A stretch of DNA of 64,000 nucleotides from Candidatus Uabimicrobium amorphum (GTDB taxonomy: Bacteria > Planctomycetota > Uabimicrobiia > Uabimicrobiales > Uabimicrobiaceae): assembly GCF_009002475.1 (NCBI RefSeq), contig NZ_AP019860.1:2294001-2358000 (forward strand). The letters are read 5' to 3'. The notes under the pieces were generated by a model that was not told the DNA's origin, searched no databases, and saw only the letters and a list, made by a program, of their open reading frames with translations. Within the stretch, counting starts at the first letter, position 1. Each line of letters starts with the position of its first letter. Of the stretch, positions 27,429 through 36,026 are shown piece after piece. The position numbers and the translations under genes were made by a program.

Positions 27429-28736
27429 ATGAATTTTGATGGAAATTTTAGAACCTTCGCCCAAGTCAATATACAACCTGTACAAAAGTTAGTGGCCGGT
27501 TTTTCGGAAAGCGATTGGCAACAAAATTCTTTACGTCAACAAAAGTTCAAAGCTCACCACAGCACCGACACCATTTTTATCAAATTTATCAACAAGTCTC
27601 ATTGCATCGTTGAAGAAGATATCATACAAAAAATCCAACCAACCCTGGACTCTATTATCGATAATTTACAAAAAACTTTTGGTTACACAAACATTGATAT
27701 TGAAAGAATCATTCTTACACGTCTTAAGCCAAAAACAGAAATTTCACGTCACCGCGATAAGGGTCTTATATTTGAAACAAATCACCGTCTACACATCCCC
27801 ATACAGACAAATGAAAAAGTTTCTTTTACCGTAGGTAAGGAACAAAAATGCCTACAGCAAGGAAAAATGTACGAAATCAATAACCGCAGACTTCACAGTG
27901 TCAAAAATGCAAGTAATGAGTCGCGAATTCATATGATCGTCGATTGTAATAGTCGACGCTCTCGTATCGAATTTATCAAAAATAAATGCACAACACATTT
28001 GTTTTTAGCTCCAATAAATAATAGTGGCTCTACGTATTTAAAAAAGATATTGCGTAAGTGCGCTAAAACAATTTTTTTTAAAAAAGAGGGCCAATTTGTT
28101 GCCGACTTTTGTGGACCAGTCCCCAAAGACAAAAGTTTATCTTTTTTATGGGCAAATGATCCGTACTACCCCTCTATACTACAAAATGACAGTCACTACG
28201 ATTGGAAAAAAATTAAAGATGCCTGGTATTATGCCGCGTCATTTCATTATCGAAAAGGAGCATGTGTATTTCTCGAAAAGTCTCCTCCCAATATTGCACG
28301 TATTTCTCTTTTACAAAGAAATTTTTCCCATGCAAAATTCATATTCACAGTGCGCAACCCATATGCCATTATCGAAAGTACCAAACGCAGCCGTAAAGAC
28401 GTTTACAACGTGAATGCCGCTGCAAATCACGTTGTGAATTGTTTGCGCATACAAAGAGATAACATTGAGAAATTCCCCAACAGTATATTTTTTACCTACG
28501 AACAAATGTGCGACAACTATCGGGAGATTGAACAAAAAATCAAATATTTTCTACCAGAACTCGAAGACATAAATCTAAATCAGAAAATACCGATAAAAAG
28601 ACGCTACAATGAATTTTTGCGTAATATGAATGAAGAGCAAGTCGCGCGACTTTCTGTAAAAGAAATAGAGAGTATACGGCCAATATTTGGGCAAAATCGC
28701 GATATTTTGGACTATTTTGGGTATGAAATTCTCTAA
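27429..28736 (+). CDS. Fusion of aspartyl/asparaginyl beta-hydroxylase-like domain and sulfotransferase domain
   Basis: 435 residues. The N-terminal domain (about 1-175) is an Asp/Asn beta-hydroxylase-type 2-oxoglutarate/Fe(II) dioxygenase: iron ligands His108-x-Asp110 in SRHRD and His156 in RLHSV, with Arg166 for 2-oxoglutarate. The C-terminal part (from about 187) is a PAPS-type sulfotransferase: the 5'-phosphosulfate loop is altered to NNSGSTYLKKIL, followed by EKSPPN and the 3'-phosphate region FIFTVRNPYAIIESTKRS. No signal peptide. The fusion suggests two modifications of one substrate, hydroxylation giving a hydroxyl that is then sulfated; this is inference. Confidence 0.85.
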   Translation: MNFDGNFRTFAQVNIQPVQKLVAGFSESDWQQNSLRQQKFKAHHSTDTIFIKFINKSHCIVEEDIIQKIQPTLDSIIDNLQKTFGYTNIDIERIILTRLKPKTEISRHRDKGLIFETNHRLHIPIQTNEKVSFTVGKEQKCLQQGKMYEINNRRLHSVKNASNESRIHMIVDCNSRRSRIEFIKNKCTTHLFLAPINNSGSTYLKKILRKCAKTIFFKKEGQFVADFCGPVPKDKSLSFLWANDPYYPSILQNDSHYDWKKIKDAWYYAASFHYRKGACVFLEKSPPNIARISLLQRNFSHAKFIFTVRNPYAIIESTKRSRKDVYNVNAAANHVVNCLRIQRDNIEKFPNSIFFTYEQMCDNYREIEQKIKYFLPELEDINLNQKIPIKRRYNEFLRNMNEEQVARLSVKEIESIRPIFGQNRDILDYFGYEIL

Positions 28737-28756
28737 GTCCCTGTTCTAGGGACTTA
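28734..28756 (+). terminator. Hairpin overlapping the stop codon
   Basis: A perfect 9-bp stem (TAAGTCCCT / AGGGACTTA) with loop GTTCT begins on the TAA stop of the fusion gene and lies between it and the convergent DCC gene. No strong U-run follows. Confidence 0.6.
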
Positions 28757-28794
28757 GGATTAAGATCTTTACTTGGTAAGTTTTAAGGAATGTT

Positions 28795-29238
28795 CTAATT
28801 GGGAGTTTTCCCAACGAGGCGTAGGATAAAATTCCATTTTGCGTGAATGACGCGTTGAAAAAACTTGGTTATTCGCCAGGATTTCCGCGGTAAAAGTGGT
28901 CGAATGTAAACAAATACCGCATATCCGCACCTAGCAAAGAAGTAAATGATTCTATAACGCATGACCCGTGCAAACTTTTCAAATCCGGGCGTATTTTCCC
29001 AAATAGCGATAAAGGCGTCTATTCCACGGTGCATTTTCCCATCACCAGATTTTACGTGCAAGTTGACATGTATGTCGCAATCTTCAACGCCGTAGTTTTC
29101 TGCACGGAACTCGGAGTCGCATATGTCGACAAAATCTATGCTGTTCTTTGCATCTTTCTTTTTGTAGTGAGATATTTCGGCGGAGCAGACGCAGCACTCT
29201 CCGTCATAGAATACTTGCATTTTTTCACTTGTACTCAT
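28795..29238 (-). CDS. DCC-family thiol-disulfide oxidoreductase-like protein (DUF393)
   Basis: 147 residues. The N-terminus VFYDGECCVCSAEISHYKKK shows the Asp-Gly-x-Cys-xx-Cys signature that names the DCC family, in a thioredoxin-like fold. Later landmarks include HRGIDAFIAIWENTPGF and the hydrophobic YFFARCGYAVFVYIRPLLPRK, also typical. The role is probably redox, but the physiological partner is unknown for the family. It appears monocistronic. Confidence 0.88.
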   Translation of the reverse strand: MSTSEKMQVFYDGECCVCSAEISHYKKKDAKNSIDFVDICDSEFRAENYGVEDCDIHVNLHVKSGDGKMHRGIDAFIAIWENTPGFEKFARVMRYRIIYFFARCGYAVFVYIRPLLPRKSWRITKFFQRVIHAKWNFILRLVGKTPN

Positions 29239-29405
29239 GCTTTCACCTTCGTTGAGAATAACTTGGTAAACACATATTCTAATTTATGTAAACAAAACCT
29301 CTGCTATAAATATAGTATAAAAACTACAATATTGCAATAAAATGTTTTTTTTATTTCACATTTTTATAAAGAAAAGTAGAAGATACAAAAATCCCGCCCG
29401 CAAGG

Positions 29406-29720
29406 TTACTTGTTTTCTGGCGTTTGTTCCTTATTGTTTTTGTCTGTTGCTTTTTCGTTTTTTTCGCTGTCCGAATTAGGTTCTAATTTTTTCGCTTCCG
29501 GATTAAAACCATTGTTTAGGGTATGACGCAATATCCATTCAACGTCACTCGCAAATTCTTTTTCCTTCTTTGAAAGTTCTTCCTCTTCGGCTTTTTTTTG
29601 TTCTTCGGCTTTACGTTCTTCTTCGGCCTTTAACTGCTGTTGACGTTTTTGTTCCTCTATCTCTTGTTGGCTTGTGCATCCACAAAGTACCACCAAGATT
29701 AGGATGAAAATTTCTCTCAT
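29406..29720 (-). CDS. Small lipoprotein with charged coiled coil
   Basis: 104 residues starting at ATG 29720. The longer open frame from 29813 overlaps the phosphatase gene and is not preferred, since the signal sequence begins here: MREIFILILVVLCGC with a lipobox LCGC. AGGA lies about 10 bases upstream. After the lipidated Cys, residues about 20-60 are a Glu/Lys/Gln coiled coil (EEQKRQQQLKAEEERKAEEQ), and the last 30 are polar and disordered. It starts 8 bases after the phosphatase stop, so the two are cotranscribed. Function unknown; outer-membrane or periplasmic anchoring is likely. Confidence 0.72.
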   Translation of the reverse strand: MREIFILILVVLCGCTSQQEIEEQKRQQQLKAEEERKAEEQKKAEEEELSKKEKEFASDVEWILRHTLNNGFNPEAKKLEPNSDSEKNEKATDKNNKEQTPENK

Positions 29721-29728
29721 TCTCGTTC

Positions 29729-30373
29729 CTAAAAAGTAATAAGGTCTTGAGGCATGTGCGACACATCTAGACAACTCATCTCTTTTGTATCCCACGTAAT
29801 TTTTAAAATACAAGCATTTGCCACTGGAAATTTACGCATGTCTTGATACTTTTGCATCAGCGAAAAACAATCGCGGTATTGCTTTGTCAACTGCAATAAT
29901 AAAATCAAACGTATCACCAAACCATGAGTAAAAATAACGATATTGTTTTGCGGTGCAGCGTCGATTTTGGAAAAACATTCTTCAATTCTCGCGACAAACT
30001 CGGTAAAAGATTCGGCCCCTGGACCTTCGACAAGTTCAGGATCATTATCTTTCCAATACTTTTCCGCCATGGGTTTACGCTCCCCCATCGTAGTACCTTT
30101 GTAACGATCTGGGCTTAGATAAGTAAACTCATGTAGCGGCCACTCTTCGTGGCTCACTTTTGAAAAACGCGACATAAAATCTTGCGCCGTTTCCTTCGTA
30201 CGAATATAGCGGGAGGTCACAATTAAGTCTGGTTGAACATCAAATCCTTCACTCAAAAGCTGCGCTTGGCGTTTACCAAGATCTGTGAGAGGTATACCAG
30301 AAGGACTATGCGTTATTTCCCCTGCATTGCCTGTACTTTGAGCATGGCGAATAAACCATACGGTTTTATTCAT
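29729..30373 (-). CDS. Histidine phosphatase superfamily protein (phosphoglycerate mutase-like)
   Basis: 214 residues. The phosphohistidine motif is FIRHAQSTGN (Arg9, His10). A second catalytic region is VTSRYIRTKETAQDF, and the distal His lies in IVIFTHGLVIRLI. Branch 1 layout; it may be a phosphatase on a small metabolite or a SixA/CobC-like enzyme, but the substrate is not predictable. No signal peptide. It is the first gene of a two-gene unit with the small lipoprotein. Confidence 0.88.
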   Translation of the reverse strand: MNKTVWFIRHAQSTGNAGEITHSPSGIPLTDLGKRQAQLLSEGFDVQPDLIVTSRYIRTKETAQDFMSRFSKVSHEEWPLHEFTYLSPDRYKGTTMGERKPMAEKYWKDNDPELVEGPGAESFTEFVARIEECFSKIDAAPQNNIVIFTHGLVIRLILLLQLTKQYRDCFSLMQKYQDMRKFPVANACILKITWDTKEMSCLDVSHMPQDLITF

Positions 30374-30398
30374 GATATTTCACTTCCTTTAAACAGAC

Positions 30399-30430
30399 AA
30401 AGGCCACAGAATTGTGTTTCTGTGGCCTTT
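30399..30430 (-). terminator. Rho-independent terminator of the DUF900-GH75 gene
   Basis: A perfect 13-bp stem (AAAGGCCACAGAA / TTCTGTGGCCTTT, 6-base loop) lies 8 bases past the stop of the minus-strand gene ending at 30439, followed on that strand by a T-rich stretch. Confidence 0.8.
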
Positions 30431-30438
30431 ACGAATTA

Positions 30439-32049
30439 TTATTTTTTCCATACCGCGTTTAGTTGTTCCACACCACCCCATGCGGAAAAAAGGCGTTGCC
30501 CTGTTGCACGAATTTCTTCACGCGTTCGCAGTTTGCCGTTGCCTTGTCCTGACCCAGGAAAGACAATAAAAACAACTCCGCTGCTAACACCACCTTTTTT
30601 GGGACTGGAATGAATACCAAGATCTTCCGCTAAGGCAATAGACCCTTCACCAATATGGTTTTTTGGCCCAACATCAGAGTACATGGCATATGCCACTTTA
30701 CCACTTCGTGTATTTACCACCGCAGCGATGTCTCCTAATTTAGCCCCCATAGATTTACGCGCTGGCAATACGAAATATGGAATGGTACTCGCATTGACAT
30801 AGCGTCGCGGATCATAAATACTTTTTGCAGAAGAAAACATTGCCGTTTGCGAAACGTAGTAACCAGGAGCAGGGTCACTTGACTTTTGAACAACAGGTAC
30901 GCCGTTTTTAGTCACAATTCCCCACCAATTTCCAGGGTATCCTGCGTTTGCCAAGTAATCTAGGCCTTTTCCTTTCTCACGATGGTATGCTTTTGGAGCG
31001 CCATCCGCGTCTACCGACATACCACTCCCCCAGAAAAAACCATTTTTACCTGGGACTTTCCAAATGGTCTTTCCCGCGGCCGCATCGTAAGCGACTTTCT
31101 TATTCACTACCTCACGTGCAAAAAACGCTTTTCCAGACAGAATCCTCTCCACAGCAATACGTAGAGCTTCTTTGCTTTGCCAATAGGAATGTCCACTCAC
31201 AAAATCGCGAGAATCGGTATTGCCCACATTATCAATCGCATCTGCTCCGACAAGTCCCATCGCCGCTTGTGCACGCTTAATCTGTTGCATAAGTTCGCGA
31301 TCAAATTCGCTACGCGCGATAGAATTTTCCAAATTGCGCATATATTGCAATTTTTCCTCTAGTGAAAGCGGAATAAAATTTTCCGCTCCGGAAAGTTCTT
31401 GCCAACTCTCACCTCGTCCAAACAGCCAGTACCACAGCGCATACATATATTTCAGTACTAAATCATCCTTTGAGAAATACACAAAATTGTTTCGCGCAAT
31501 TTCGTTTGCCCCACTAAAGCTCTTGTGGAAAACATCGTGCTGTACCGCCGGAGCGAAAAAATGGCAATCTCCCCAATTAATATAGCGGGAACTATTGTCC
31601 TTTAGAGAACTGAGTAATACTCTGCAACCTAAGCTATGCGCAATAACATGCACTTTTCTGTCACCGTTATGCAAAGTAGAAATCGTCGTTAGTGTGTGCG
31701 TTAAGTAATCTCCCGCCTCATTGGCGTGCTTCACCGCTTTTCCGAAATCAATCGAAAAATTTACCGGCCAACAAAAACCCACATAGTTAAAGCGACCTGA
31801 TTTACTGGCCACAGGATACACCTCTTTGTATGTATCCACTGCACTGTTGTAGGTATTGTTGAATCCGTGAATCAATACCACTGTATCTAAATTTGGATTC
31901 AAATTTTTGTGCAATTCTTCAAATTGCATTGCTTGTGGTGAGGAAAGAAATTTATTCTTACCATTATCGCAACGTACAACAGTAAGGCTACCTTTCTCAC
32001 AAAAAACAACACTTGTCCATAACAGACATAGCGTCAAAATAAACTTCAT
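30439..32049 (-). CDS. Secreted fusion: DUF900-type alpha/beta hydrolase plus GH75 chitosanase-like domain
   Basis: 536 residues with a signal peptide (MKFILTLCLLWTSVVFC). Residues about 35-240 match DUF900 alpha/beta hydrolases: VVLIHGFNN, NYVGFCWP and nucleophile Ser139 in VIAHSLGCRV. Residues about 290-510 resemble glycoside hydrolase family 75, known from chitosanases: DADGAPKAYHREKGKGLDYL, DPAPGYYVSQTAMF, and VAYAMYSDVGPKNHIGEGSI. A lipase/esterase and a glycan hydrolase in one exported chain suggests extracellular digestion of polymers, in keeping with a predatory or scavenging life (inference). Chitosan as the substrate is not certain for distant members. Confidence 0.8.
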   Translation of the reverse strand: MKFILTLCLLWTSVVFCEKGSLTVVRCDNGKNKFLSSPQAMQFEELHKNLNPNLDTVVLIHGFNNTYNSAVDTYKEVYPVASKSGRFNYVGFCWPVNFSIDFGKAVKHANEAGDYLTHTLTTISTLHNGDRKVHVIAHSLGCRVLLSSLKDNSSRYINWGDCHFFAPAVQHDVFHKSFSGANEIARNNFVYFSKDDLVLKYMYALWYWLFGRGESWQELSGAENFIPLSLEEKLQYMRNLENSIARSEFDRELMQQIKRAQAAMGLVGADAIDNVGNTDSRDFVSGHSYWQSKEALRIAVERILSGKAFFAREVVNKKVAYDAAAGKTIWKVPGKNGFFWGSGMSVDADGAPKAYHREKGKGLDYLANAGYPGNWWGIVTKNGVPVVQKSSDPAPGYYVSQTAMFSSAKSIYDPRRYVNASTIPYFVLPARKSMGAKLGDIAAVVNTRSGKVAYAMYSDVGPKNHIGEGSIALAEDLGIHSSPKKGGVSSGVVFIVFPGSGQGNGKLRTREEIRATGQRLFSAWGGVEQLNAVWKK

Positions 32050-32334
32050 CGAAAATCCCCTAAATGAAAGACCAATTTTGTAAACTTGATAAAATTGATC
32101 GCGTAAATTTCTCGTCTATTTTACTACCGTAACATTATAGTTTTATGTATAATTCAAATCCAATGGAAAACAATCTCGAAATGAAATCGTATTTTATTTT
32201 CATTTTTTCGAAAATATTGCCACTATTTCACAACAATATTACGTATATTTATTTGCGCCTATTGTTTTTGTGGGTATGGTAAAAAGTCGAAAACACCCAC
32301 AGCAAATTTTTATGTATTAGAGGAAATAATATAG

Positions 32335-33405
32335 ATGACACATTCTATTGACAGCGGCCAAACACTACTCGAAGCCGTAAAACTTCTTTCACCGGGAACT
32401 CCACTTAGAGATGGTGTGAACTTAATTTTGCAAGGAGGGCTGGGGAGCCTTATTGTTCTCAGTGACACCCCAGAAGTTTTGGCTCTGACAAAAGGTGGTT
32501 TTCATATAGATTGTGAATACACTCCCATGCGTCTTTTTGAATTATCAAAAATGGATGGAGCGATCATTCTTTCCGAAGATTTGAAGCGCATCGTACGCGC
32601 CAATGCCAATCTAGTACCAGATTACGAGTACACATCCGAAGAAACAGGTATTCGTCACCAAACCGGTGAAAGATTTTCTAAACAAACAAAAAAAATTGTA
32701 CTCAGTATCTCCGAAAGGCGCAAAACCCTACATTTGTATATACAAGATGAAAAGTACATGTTTCGCAGTGTTCCCATACTTATTTCGAGTGCAAATCAGA
32801 CAATGCTAGCACTGGAAAGACATATAAAATCTCTCAACCTCGCCATACAAACACTACATCTACTCGAAATCAGAGACACAGTGACCTTGCACGATGTCAT
32901 CACCGCAATTCAGTATAGTGAAATGGCACGTCGCACACAAATGGAACTCAATCGTCACCGCATCGAATTGGGCAACGAAGTGGTTTCTCTCCACCTTAAC
33001 TCTCCCGAACAAGAAAAAGTCATCGAAAAAGGCTTTCTTGTGATACGCGACTACTACAAAAGCGATAAACTCACCGAAGAAGAGGTACTAAAACGCCTAA
33101 AAAAACTAGACGACCAAGCGTTACTTATCGAAGGAAACATAAGTTTGGCCATGGGTTTCCCCCGCGACATCAACAGTTATATAGAGCCCATTGCACCACG
33201 TGGCCACCGCATCTTATCGATGATTCCACGTTTATCCACGTACATCATCAAAAACCTAATCGAAAACTTTGGTTCTTTTACAAATATAAAGAGTGCCTCA
33301 ATTGATTCGTTGAAGGACATCAAAGGTATTGGTGAAGTACGCGCACAACTGATCAATAAAGAAATTTTACGTATTATCTATATGGCAGAGAAGTGGAGTA
33401 CCTAA
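32335..33405 (+). CDS. disA: DNA integrity scanning protein DisA, diadenylate cyclase
   Basis: 356 residues, full DisA length. The N-terminal DAC domain makes c-di-AMP from two ATP; the conserved Asp-Gly-Ala is at 74-76 (KMDGAIIL) and the ATP-binding segment is TGIRHQTGER (104-113). The usual RHR triplet reads Arg107-His108-Gln109 here. A helical linker follows, and the C-terminal helix-hairpin-helix DNA-binding domain (FGSFTNIKSASIDSLKDIKG) binds branched DNA. The identity is clear; whether the Gln weakens cyclase activity is open. GAGG lies 12 bases before the ATG. The 285 bases upstream hold no gene. Confidence 0.92.
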   Translation: MTHSIDSGQTLLEAVKLLSPGTPLRDGVNLILQGGLGSLIVLSDTPEVLALTKGGFHIDCEYTPMRLFELSKMDGAIILSEDLKRIVRANANLVPDYEYTSEETGIRHQTGERFSKQTKKIVLSISERRKTLHLYIQDEKYMFRSVPILISSANQTMLALERHIKSLNLAIQTLHLLEIRDTVTLHDVITAIQYSEMARRTQMELNRHRIELGNEVVSLHLNSPEQEKVIEKGFLVIRDYYKSDKLTEEEVLKRLKKLDDQALLIEGNISLAMGFPRDINSYIEPIAPRGHRILSMIPRLSTYIIKNLIENFGSFTNIKSASIDSLKDIKGIGEVRAQLINKEILRIIYMAEKWST

Positions 33406-33419
33406 ATAGACACGATGAA

Positions 33420-33456
33420 CAGGATACAATATCCTGCTCATTCCGTTAATCCTGTC
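33420..33456. repeat. Inverted copy of the AACAGGATG-type repeat with a small hairpin
   Basis: Read on the minus strand, 33456-33431 gives GACAGGATTAACGGAATGAG and then CAGGAT, a diverged copy of the dispersed repeat. Next to it CAGGATA / TATCCTG (33420-33436, loop CAA) makes a 7-bp hairpin between the convergent disA and ABC transporter genes. The repeat overlaps the 3' end of the ABC ATPase gene by about 10 bases. Confidence 0.65.
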
Positions 33457-34255
33457 CCATACCAGCGCGTTTAGTGAGTTTAAGAGAAGAGCGTACTTCT
33501 TCTTCCACCATATCCCAAATGCTTTTTTTCAAATCGATATAGTCTTTGGTTAACTGAACATTTACATCTCTTGGTCTTGGTAACTTGACATCGATCATGG
33601 TTTTTACTCTACCTGGTCGTGCGGACATCACCACAATTGTATCACTAATAATTAAAGCCTCATCAATAGAGTGTGTAATAAATAAAACCGTTTGCTGAGA
33701 TTTTTGTACGATACTCAACAGTTCTTGTTGCATCACTTGTCTTGTCATCGCGTCTAATGCCGCAAAAGGCTCATCGCACAAAAGAACATCGGTTTTGTTT
33801 GCCAAAGCGCGGCAAATAGCCACCCGCTGACACATTCCTCCAGAAAGCTCGGAAGGGTAGGCATTGGCAAATGCCTTCAAGCCAACCAGCTCTATATATT
33901 TTTGAGCTTCGAGATGTCTTTGCTTCCGCGAAAGGCCTTTCATTTTTAAACCAAATGCCACATTGTCCTTTACGGTTAACCACGGAAACAAGGCATAGCT
34001 TTGAAAGACCATACCACACCGTGGTTCAATCGCGGTGATTTTTTCTCCTTCCAAAAGCACCTCTCCTGTTGTGGGAAGGAGAAAACCCGCCGCCGCGTTC
34101 AACACCGTTGTTTTACCACACCCCGAAGCCCCAACAAGAGATACCACTTGTCCTTTGTCTACTTTTAAGTCAAAATCGCAAACCGCAGTAACGGTTTCTT
34201 TGCGCGTCGTAAATGACATCGTGAGATTATTAAAGTGCATAAATGGCTTGCTCAT
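33446..34255 (-). CDS. ABC transporter ATP-binding protein, nitrate/sulfonate/taurine type (SsuB/TauB-like)
   Basis: 269 residues from ATG 34255, with AAGGA six bases upstream; the longer frame to 34294 overlaps the permease gene and is less likely. Walker A is GASGCGKTT, the signature LSGGMCQR, Walker B VLLCDEPFAALD, and the switch His in LFITHSIDEAL. It powers uptake together with the permease and binding protein encoded immediately upstream. Third gene of the binding protein-permease-ATPase operon. Confidence 0.93.
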   Translation of the reverse strand: MSKPFMHFNNLTMSFTTRKETVTAVCDFDLKVDKGQVVSLVGASGCGKTTVLNAAAGFLLPTTGEVLLEGEKITAIEPRCGMVFQSYALFPWLTVKDNVAFGLKMKGLSRKQRHLEAQKYIELVGLKAFANAYPSELSGGMCQRVAICRALANKTDVLLCDEPFAALDAMTRQVMQQELLSIVQKSQQTVLFITHSIDEALIISDTIVVMSARPGRVKTMIDVKLPRPRDVNVQLTKDYIDLKKSIWDMVEEEVRSSLKLTKRAGMGQD

Positions 34256-34256
34256 G

Positions 34257-35033
34257 TTAGTCCTTACTTTGCCAAGGTAAAAGAAACTTTTCAATGAAGC
34301 GAAATAAGATATCGAGAAGTAATACGGTCAAACTAATACATATCATACCAACAAGCACCTGACTGGTATCTGACCACTCCTTCGCTGTCCAAATACGAAA
34401 GCCCAATCCACTGTTTGCACCCACCATTTCTGCAGAAATCACGCATGTCCAGGCAATCGCCAAAACAACCTTTAACCCACTTAAAATATCGGGAAGTGCA
34501 CCAGGCAAAGTCACATGCAGCAATACTTGTAAACGTGAAGCGCCTAAATTTCTGGCCGCGCGCTGTAAAAGTGGATCAACACGTAAAGTCGCATCGGTAG
34601 TGTATACGACGATGGAGGCAAAACATCCCATAAAAACAATGGCATATTTTTGTTGTTCGTCAATCCCCAACCACAACATGGATAGCGGAATCCAACTCAA
34701 AGCGGGAAGAGGACGAATAATGGAAATAATTGGATTGATCATTGCGCGAATATATGGATTCATTCCCATCACAAGGCCAATGGGAATTCCAACAATGACG
34801 CTCAATAAAAATCCGATCAATACGCGCATAGCACTCATACGAATATCGACAAGTAGCACACCATCGTTTACCGTCATATTCCAAGCACGCTGAACAACTT
34901 GCGACGGCGGGGGAAGGAAAAACATATCAATGATGTTTGTCCGCGTCAAAAGTTCCCACATTCCTAAAAATATAAGAATCCCCAGTGCCCCCAAAACAGA
35001 TGCCGACCATAAATCAAGTTCTTTTCGTCCCAT
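34257..35033 (-). CDS. ABC transporter permease, nitrate/sulfonate/taurine type (SsuC/TauC-like)
   Basis: 258 residues with six predicted membrane helices and the EAA loop that contacts the ATPase (RAARNLGASRLQVLLHVTLPG followed by ALPDILSGLK). The region ISIIRPLPALSWIPLSMLWLG is characteristic of this importer class. Tightly packed: 3 bases after the binding-protein stop and 1 base before the ATPase start. Specificity depends on the binding protein. Confidence 0.93.
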   Translation of the reverse strand: MGRKELDLWSASVLGALGILIFLGMWELLTRTNIIDMFFLPPPSQVVQRAWNMTVNDGVLLVDIRMSAMRVLIGFLLSVIVGIPIGLVMGMNPYIRAMINPIISIIRPLPALSWIPLSMLWLGIDEQQKYAIVFMGCFASIVVYTTDATLRVDPLLQRAARNLGASRLQVLLHVTLPGALPDILSGLKVVLAIAWTCVISAEMVGANSGLGFRIWTAKEWSDTSQVLVGMICISLTVLLLDILFRFIEKFLLPWQSKD

Positions 35034-35036
35034 TAT

Positions 35037-36026
35037 TTACTCCTGAGGTAACACTTGTAGATTCACCCACTCGCGAAATGCAGGCTTATGAGGAATGACT
35101 TTCATCTCCTCATGTAAAATTTTGAGTATGTAATCTGCTTGACGAAAAATTCCCTTTTCACTCATAATCTGTCGCTGTTCTTCCAAACCATGCCACTTGA
35201 ATATCTTCATATTTTTTTGAATCAATCCGATATCCTGCTGAATATATTTGTTATGAATGATTTTTATCGCTTCTTCGCCATTATTTTTTACCCACTCCAA
35301 AGCTTTAAAATAACACTTTAAGAACTTCTGTGCTCGTTGTGGATGTGAGTCTACCCACTTCTTGCTAATAATAAGAACATCAGGACCTGTCATCGTTCCA
35401 AATTTTTGATATACCTCCGTATCGGTGTCTTTTCCCAAAACGGTGGCACCTTCTACAGCGGTTAATTGGGAAAACCCAGGCTCCCAAATAGCTGCCGCAT
35501 CCACATTTTTTGCGCGAAACACTGCAGGAACGTCTCCGACCTCTAAATTCACAAGTTGCACATCTTTTTGTGGGTCAAGTCCTTGTTGCTTTAATAGCAT
35601 ACGACATGTTATGTCCACGGTAGTCCCAAAAGGAAATCCAATCTTCTTACCTTTCAGGTCTTGTAAGGAGTTAATTTCCGGAGCAGCAACCATTCCTTCT
35701 AAACCCGGAGCAATATCCTGATTGCCCACCCAGTAGAAATTCTTATTGCCAAAAGCCATGGAACTCAGCATGGCAATTTCTCCTAAACTAGCAAAATGTG
35801 CTCTTCCCGAAGAAATCGCATTTAAACGATCCATGCTTTTGCCGATAGGACGCCACTCTACTTCAAAACCGCTTTCTTTGAAAAACCCTTTTTCAATTCC
35901 AATCCATACTGGAATGTGGCCGTACCATTGAGAGCCAACAACAACTATTTTTTGCGAAGTTTTCGTTGCTTCACTACCACAACAACAAAGTAATAACGAA
36001 AGCATCATGAATATATATATTCTCAT
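35037..36026 (-). CDS. ABC substrate-binding lipoprotein, SsuA/TauA/NMT1-like
   Basis: 329 residues with a lipoprotein signal (MRIYIFMMLSLLLCCCGS). The mature part has the NMT1/TauA fold landmarks: HIPVWIGIEKGFFKESGFEVE, SGRAHFASLGEIAML, LQDLKGKKIGFPFGTTVD, and VDAAAIWEPGFSQL. AGGATGG precedes the start. First gene of the import operon. Candidate ligands are sulfonates, taurine, nitrate or thiamine-precursor-like compounds; the sequence does not decide. Confidence 0.9.
   Translation of the reverse strand: MRIYIFMMLSLLLCCCGSEATKTSQKIVVVGSQWYGHIPVWIGIEKGFFKESGFEVEWRPIGKSMDRLNAISSGRAHFASLGEIAMLSSMAFGNKNFYWVGNQDIAPGLEGMVAAPEINSLQDLKGKKIGFPFGTTVDITCRMLLKQQGLDPQKDVQLVNLEVGDVPAVFRAKNVDAAAIWEPGFSQLTAVEGATVLGKDTDTEVYQKFGTMTGPDVLIISKKWVDSHPQRAQKFLKCYFKALEWVKNNGEEAIKIIHNKYIQQDIGLIQKNMKIFKWHGLEEQRQIMSEKGIFRQADYILKILHEEMKVIPHKPAFREWVNLQVLPQE

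Noticed and set aside
27360..27485. N-terminal extension of the HAD hydrolase to 27485
   Set aside because: It would cover the TATAAT promoter and the start of the divergent gene, and the added residues do not resemble HAD proteins.
34256..34294. Longer start for the ABC ATPase gene
   Set aside because: It overlaps the permease end, whereas ATG 34255 has AAGGA at good spacing and begins the conserved domain.
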